The position numbers and the translations under genes were made by a program. A stretch of DNA of 64,000 bases from Aquabacterium parvum (GTDB taxonomy: Bacteria; Pseudomonadota; Gammaproteobacteria; Burkholderiales; Burkholderiaceae_C), in NCBI RefSeq assembly GCF_001447195.1, contig NZ_LFRI01000386.1:124001-188000 (forward strand). Reading direction: 5' to 3'. Of this stretch, positions 60,118 through 64,000 are shown piece after piece. The notes beneath the pieces were generated by a model. The model saw only the letters and a list, made by a program, of their open reading frames with translations, was not told the DNA's origin and ran no database searches. The first letter of the stretch is position 1; each line of letters begins with the position of its first letter.

Positions 60118-61035
60118 ATGCCCCACTCTCCCGCTCCGGCCGATGCCGATCCCGTTGCCCACATCGCACCGCGTGACAAGGCAGAAATCCTGGCTCAGGC
60201 GCTGCCCTACATCCGGCGCTTTCACGGCAAGACCATCGTCATCAAGTACGGCGGCAACGCCATGACCGACCCCGAGCTGCAGGCCGACTTCGCCGAAGAC
60301 GTGGTGCTGCTCAAGCTCGTGGGCCTGAACCCGGTGGTGGTGCACGGTGGCGGCCCCCAGATCGACGCCGCGCTGAACAAGGTCGGCAAGAAAGGCCAGT
60401 TCATCCAGGGCATGCGCGTGACCGACGAAGAGACCATGGAAGTGGTGGAGTGGGTGCTTGCCGGTGAGGTGCAACAAGACATCGTCGGCCTGATCAACGC
60501 CGCCGGTGGCAAGGCCGTGGGCCTGACCGGTCGCGATGGCGGGCTGATCCGCGCGCGCAAGCTCAAGCTGCTCGACCTGGCCGACCCCAGCAAGGAACAC
60601 GACGTGGGCCAGGTCGGCGAGATCGAGTCGATCGACCCCAGCGTGGTCAAGGCCCTGCAGGACGACCAGTTCATCCCCGTCATCAGCCCGATCGGTTTCG
60701 GCTCCAAGAACGAGAGCTACAACATCAACGCCGACCTGGTGGCCTCCAAGCTGGCCCAAGTGCTCAATGCCGAGAAACTGGTGCTGCTGACCAACATCAA
60801 GGGCGTGCTCGACAAGCAAGGTGCGCTGCTGACCGACCTGACCGCCCGCCAGATCGACGAGCTGATCGAGGACGGCACCATCAGCGGCGGCATGATTCCC
60901 AAGATCGAAGGTGCCATCGACGCGGCCAAGAGCGGTGTCAACGCCGTGCACATCGTCGATGGCCGCGTGCCCCACGCCATGCTGCTGGAGATCCTGACCG
61001 ATCAGGCCTACGGCACCATGATCCGCAGCCACTGA
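60118..61035 (+). CDS. argB: Acetylglutamate kinase
   Basis: This 305-residue amino-acid-kinase-fold enzyme has [10 protein letters not shown] near the start, [14 protein letters not shown], and [27 protein letters not shown] near the end. It phosphorylates N-acetylglutamate in arginine synthesis. The ATG at 60118 was chosen from the family start; the frame extends 30 codons upstream. The nucleotidase and slmA follow in a run common in Burkholderiales. Confidence 0.95.
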   Translation: MPHSPAPADADPVAHIAPRDKAEILAQALPYIRRFHGKTIVIKYGGNAMTDPELQADFAEDVVLLKLVGLNPVVVHGGGPQIDAALNKVGKKGQFIQGMRVTDEETMEVVEWVLAGEVQQDIVGLINAAGGKAVGLTGRDGGLIRARKLKLLDLADPSKEHDVGQVGEIESIDPSVVKALQDDQFIPVISPIGFGSKNESYNINADLVASKLAQVLNAEKLVLLTNIKGVLDKQGALLTDLTARQIDELIEDGTISGGMIPKIEGAIDAAKSGVNAVHIVDGRVPHAMLLEILTDQAYGTMIRSH

Positions 61036-61042
61036 CCGCAAC

Positions 61043-61804
61043 GTGCGCCCCCCAGCTCGTCGCTGCGCGCCTTCGCAGCCCCCCGAGGGGGAGGCGGCCG
61101 ACCTTGGGGCAGCCCGGCGGCAGGACCCTCCGATCTGGCTGTTCGACCTCGACAACACGCTGCACGACGCCAGCCGGGCCGTTTTCTGGCGCCTCAATGG
61201 CGCGATGACGGACTACATCGAGGCCGAACTCCAGGTCAGCCGCGAAGAGGCCGACGCCCTGCGCCTGCATTACTGGCGGCGCTACGGGGCCACGCTGATG
61301 GGCCTGGAGCGGCACCACGGCATCCGCGCCGCGCATTTCCTGGCCCAGACGCACACGCTGCCCGGCCTGGAGCGCGACCTGCACATGCCGCCTTCGCACC
61401 GCGCTGCGCTCAAGCGCCTGCGCGGGCGCAAGATCCTGCTGACCAACGCGCCAGCCGAGTACGCCAAGCGCGTGCTGACCGCGCTTGACCTGAGTGACTG
61501 CTTTGAGGCCGTGGTGTCCATCGAAGGCATGCGCGTTTTCGGCGAGCTGCGCCCCAAGCCCGATGCGCGCAGCCTGCGCGTGGTGCTGGCGCGCCTGAAG
61601 CTGCCGTCGCACCGCTGCGTGCTGGTCGAAGACACCGTGGCCAACCTGCGCAGCGCGCGCCGCCTGCGCATGCGCACGGTCTGGATGCAGCACTACCTCA
61701 AGGACAACCCGCACGGGCCAGAAGCCGGCCTGGCGTTGCATGGCAAGCCCAGTTGGGTGTGTGCCAGAATCAGGTCACTGCGGTCGCTGCACGCCTGGAC
61801 ATGA
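61043..61804 (+). CDS. HAD-family pyrimidine 5'-nucleotidase
   Basis: The product is up to 253 residues. The HAD motifs are WLFDLDNTL (nucleophile and acid Asp), LLTNAP (Thr of motif II), a Lys in RPKPDARS and VLVEDTVANL (motif IV). The architecture fits SdtA/Phm8-like nucleotidases. The only usable upstream start is GTG at 61043, seven bases after argB, so the first 25 or so residues are encoded by the dispersed repeat and are unlike the family. The frame's stop overlaps the slmA start (ATGA). Confidence 0.85.
   Translation: MRPPARRCAPSQPPEGEAADLGAARRQDPPIWLFDLDNTLHDASRAVFWRLNGAMTDYIEAELQVSREEADALRLHYWRRYGATLMGLERHHGIRAAHFLAQTHTLPGLERDLHMPPSHRAALKRLRGRKILLTNAPAEYAKRVLTALDLSDCFEAVVSIEGMRVFGELRPKPDARSLRVVLARLKLPSHRCVLVEDTVANLRSARRLRMRTVWMQHYLKDNPHGPEAGLALHGKPSWVCARIRSLRSLHAWT
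61046..61120. repeat. GC-rich dispersed repeat of a type common in Burkholderiales
   Basis: The stretch has the look of a widespread intergenic element: CAGCTCGTCGCTGCGC, then a CCCCCCGAGGGGG palindrome, then CCTTGGGGCAGCCCGGCGG. I recognise this pattern from memory of comamonad-type genomes. It lies at the very start of the nucleotidase reading frame. No second copy is present in this window. Confidence 0.55.
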
Positions 61805-62451
61805 CGACACCACAAGCCCCGGATCTCGTTGCCGACCCCGCAGCCGCAGCAGCGGCAACCAAGCGCACGCGCCCCAAGCCGGGCGAGCGCCGCATCCAGA
61901 TCCTGCAGGCCCTGGCGGCCATGCTCGAGTCACCCGCCAGCGAACGCGTCACCACCGCAGCCCTGGCCGCCAAGCTCGATGTCAGCGAGGCCGCGCTCTA
62001 CCGTCACTTCGCCAGCAAGGCGCAGATGTTCGAGGGCCTCATCGGCTTCATCGAAGACAGCCTGTTCACGCTGGCCAACCAGGTCATCGAGCGCGAAGCC
62101 GATCCAGCTTCGCAGATCGCTCGCATCGTCGCGGCGGTGCTGCAGTTCGCCGAGAAGAACCCGGGCATGGGCCGGGTCATGGTGGGCGATGCGCTGGTGC
62201 ATGAGCACGAGCGGCTGCACGCGCGCATGAACCAGCTTTTCGATCGATTGGAGTCGACCTTGCGCCAGCCCGCCCGCAAGCTGGCTGAGTCTCGGGGTTC
62301 GCCAACGCCGACGGTGGACGCGCAAGCCCTGGCTTCAGCGGCCATCAGCCTGGTGCTCGGGCGACTGCACCGCCATGCACGCACAGGCTTTCAACGTCAA
62401 CCCACCGAGCACCTGGATGCGACCTTGCGGATCCTGCTCCAGGGGGGATGA
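61801..62451 (+). CDS. slmA: Nucleoid occlusion factor SlmA (TetR family)
   Basis: This 216-residue TetR-fold protein has KPGERRIQILQALAAMLE and the HTH VTTAALAAKLDVSEAALYRHFASKAQMFEGLI; the ALYRHFASKAQM and FEGLIGFIED stretches are SlmA-like. SlmA binds chromosomal sites and blocks FtsZ assembly over the nucleoid. It has an Ala-rich N-terminal extension of about 18 residues. It is coupled by overlap to the nucleotidase gene. Confidence 0.9.
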   Translation: MTTPQAPDLVADPAAAAAATKRTRPKPGERRIQILQALAAMLESPASERVTTAALAAKLDVSEAALYRHFASKAQMFEGLIGFIEDSLFTLANQVIEREADPASQIARIVAAVLQFAEKNPGMGRVMVGDALVHEHERLHARMNQLFDRLESTLRQPARKLAESRGSPTPTVDAQALASAAISLVLGRLHRHARTGFQRQPTEHLDATLRILLQGG

Positions 62452-62508
62452 CCGGCTGGCCTGAAGGCGCGCTGGCCCGCCCGAGTGGGTGGCCAGGGGT
62501 GACGTGCC

Positions 62509-63288
62509 TCAGCCTCGAGCGCGACGTCGAAGCCATCCCAGTGCGCCACAGGCGATCAGGCCCGACAACCCCAGTCCCCACGTCGTGGGTTCGGGCACGG
62601 GCGTCACCGTCACGCCCTGGATGGCCAGGGCCGTCGAGGTTGACGTGTCGCCGCGATCGACCACGCCCACGGCCAACTCGATGTGGTTGAGCGCCAGCGG
62701 CCCGGCGTCATCGGCGAAGGTGTGCGTGAAGGTGAGCCAGCCGCTGCCATGCTGAAAGCCGCCAAAGCCCTGCAGGTCGGCGATGCGGGGCGTGCCCAGC
62801 TCGAACAAGCGACCACCGATGGTGGCGAACGCCAGGTCGGGCAGGCCTGCAACCGGGTCTTCGTTGCTCAACAGCTGCCAGCGAAAGCTCAGCGTGTCGC
62901 CCGCGCGGACCGACACGGTGCGCGATGCGACCGAGCCTTCCAGCGCCTGAAGCAGCGCGCCATCGGCGCTGGTGTCGAGTGCACCGATGTTCAGCCCGGC
63001 CAGCTCTTCCACGCCACGTGGCTGTTGCGCCGCGATCGCTCCGCTGCCCACCACGGCCGAGCCAGCGATGTCGTCCGAAGCATCGAAAGCGGTGGTCAGC
63101 AGCAAGATGGTGTCGCTGGGTGCCGATGCATCGCCAGAGACGCTCCAGCCGTCAAAGGCCGGTGAAACGGGCTGCACGCCAACGATCGTCAACTCGGCAG
63201 CTTGGGTGACGATGACCGATGCCTGGGCGGTTGCCGACAGGGTGGCCCCCAGGGCCAGGGCAGCAAGTGATGGAGCGATGCGATGCAT
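62509..63288 (-). CDS. PEP-CTERM sorting domain-containing secreted protein
   Basis: This 259-residue protein has a signal peptide (cleavage after ATAQA), a beta-rich body with SFRWQLLSNEDP typical of PEP-CTERM extracellular proteins, and the C-terminal sorting signal: VPEPTTWGLGLSG, a hydrophobic stretch and LRRRARG. Such proteins are processed by an exosortase and often go to the cell surface or exopolysaccharide. The exosortase is not in this window. Function is unknown. Confidence 0.88.
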   Translation of the reverse strand: MHRIAPSLAALALGATLSATAQASVIVTQAAELTIVGVQPVSPAFDGWSVSGDASAPSDTILLLTTAFDASDDIAGSAVVGSGAIAAQQPRGVEELAGLNIGALDTSADGALLQALEGSVASRTVSVRAGDTLSFRWQLLSNEDPVAGLPDLAFATIGGRLFELGTPRIADLQGFGGFQHGSGWLTFTHTFADDAGPLALNHIELAVGVVDRGDTSTSTALAIQGVTVTPVPEPTTWGLGLSGLIACGALGWLRRRARG

Positions 63289-63465
63289 GTCGAAGTTCCG
63301 GCAGGTGGGGCGATGACGATGGACGCACTCTATGGATGTGCGATGACACCCCTGCGTGCCAGTTGGCCTGGGCTTGAGGTCTGATCGGATCAGGGTTGAC
63401 GAACCTGCGTCGTTCGAAGCCCGTTCGCCATGCGGGCCAAGTGCTGCCGCGTAAACTCCGCTCCC

Positions 63466-64000
63466 ATGCAAGCCCCCGATCTGCCTTCCTTCCTGCGGCG
63501 TGCCGAGCGCACGCTGGACCTGCTGGACAACTGGCTCAGCCCGCACCTGGCCGCCCCCGACTGGTCGGCCGCCGTGGCTTGGCGTTATCGGCGTCGTGCT
63601 GCAGGGCAGCGCTCGCTGGACCCCATCGCGAGGTTGGACCCCATTGCCTACGATGACCTCAAAGAGGTCGACACGCAGAAAGGCCGTTTCGCGCGCAACC
63701 TCGCGCAGTTCGTGGCGGGCCGCACCGCCAACAACGTGCTGCTGTCGGGTGCGCGTGGCACGGGCAAGTCCTCGCTGGTCAAGGCGGGCTTGCACGCACA
63801 CGCATCGCAAGGCTTGTGTCTCATCGAGGTCGACAAGGCCGACCTGGTGGACCTGCCCGATCTGGTCGAGCTGGTGAGCGAGCGCCCCGAGCGCTTCATC
63901 ATCTTCTGCGATGACCTCAGCTTCGATGAGGGGGAGCCCGGCTACAAGGCGCTGAAGTCGGTGCTCGACGGCACCGTGGCTGCGCACGGCGACAACGTGC
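63466..64000 (+). CDS. AAA-type ATP-binding protein (DUF815), 5' part
   Basis: The frame opens at the ATG at 63466 and stays open to the right edge (178 codons). It has LDPIAYDDLKEVDTQKGRF and Walker A LLSGARGTGKSSLVK (about residues 88-102), then RFIIFCDDLSFDEGEPGYKALKSVLDG, whose FCDDLSF is the Walker B region. These are the marks of the DUF815 family of predicted AAA ATPases, whose function is not known. The end of the gene is outside the window. Confidence 0.9.
   Translation, partial: MQAPDLPSFLRRAERTLDLLDNWLSPHLAAPDWSAAVAWRYRRRAAGQRSLDPIARLDPIAYDDLKEVDTQKGRFARNLAQFVAGRTANNVLLSGARGTGKSSLVKAGLHAHASQGLCLIEVDKADLVDLPDLVELVSERPERFIIFCDDLSFDEGEPGYKALKSVLDGTVAAHGDNV

Overview
The window reads as chromosomal DNA of a GC-rich betaproteobacterium of the order Burkholderiales, probably near the Rubrivivax/Leptothrix/Aquabacterium or Comamonadaceae lineages. 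The basis is indirect: two OmpC-type 'Porin_4' genes, a metX-metW pair, a dusB-fis-purH run, an argB / HAD hydrolase / slmA run, a liu (leucine degradation) operon headed by a TetR regulator, and a PEP-CTERM protein. No rRNA, tRNA, CRISPR array, insertion sequence or prophage was recognised. Coding density is high, and almost all long antisense reading frames are high-GC shadows.

Positions 1-14144 hold an aryl-polyene/xanthomonadin-type pigment locus. A ketosynthase and an acyl carrier protein (ACP) run leftwards off the edge. A divergent run of 16 closely packed genes encodes a second ACP, a membrane protein, an acyl-ACP ligase, a FabZ-like dehydratase, an acyltransferase, a LolA-like protein, an MMPL exporter, a CE4 deacetylase, a methyltransferase, a ketosynthase with a chain-length-factor-like partner, a second dehydratase, a ketoreductase, a PlsC-like acyltransferase and a GT2 glycosyltransferase. 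Together they would build a polyene on ACPs, join it to a lipid/sugar part and move it to the outer membrane.

Positions 14161-22642 (minus strand) are the leucine/isovalerate operon: regulator, methylcrotonyl-CoA carboxylase beta, methylglutaconyl-CoA hydratase, carboxylase alpha, HMG-CoA lyase, isovaleryl-CoA dehydrogenase, then a ferritin-like putative hydrolase. From 22817 to 30025 come a thioesterase, a chemoreceptor broken by one in-frame amber codon, recQ, two porins, and a gene-free stretch with a sigma-54-type promoter and a strong orphan terminator that I read as a small RNA gene. From 30075 to 38194 are metX-metW (with a SAM-II-like aptamer followed by a terminator in the metX leader), an FMN glutamate-synthase-like protein, a GST, a DUF898-type membrane protein, purB and pyrF.

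Positions 38352-45054 hold an unusual export-like locus: a MacA-type adaptor, an FtsX/MacB-type permease, a 934-residue secreted beta-helix protein fused to a diheme cytochrome module, and a second FtsX-type permease, with no ATPase gene. An FAH-family hydrolase follows. The convergent gap at 45982-46528 contains two stem-loop repeats with a shared core and different but self-complementary arms. Then come a TetR/alpha-beta hydrolase pair with twin operators, uvrA, purH, fis, dusB, an OmpW-like porin, a YqaA-type membrane protein, a copper operon (CusF-like protein, multicopper oxidase, TolC-like lipoprotein and a frameshifted Cys/His-rich protein), argB, a HAD nucleotidase, slmA, a PEP-CTERM protein and the start of a DUF815-type AAA ATPase.

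The items I rate highest are the sigma-54 small RNA candidate, the SAM-II-like switch on metX, the beta-helix/diheme/permease locus, and the paired repeats with covarying stems.
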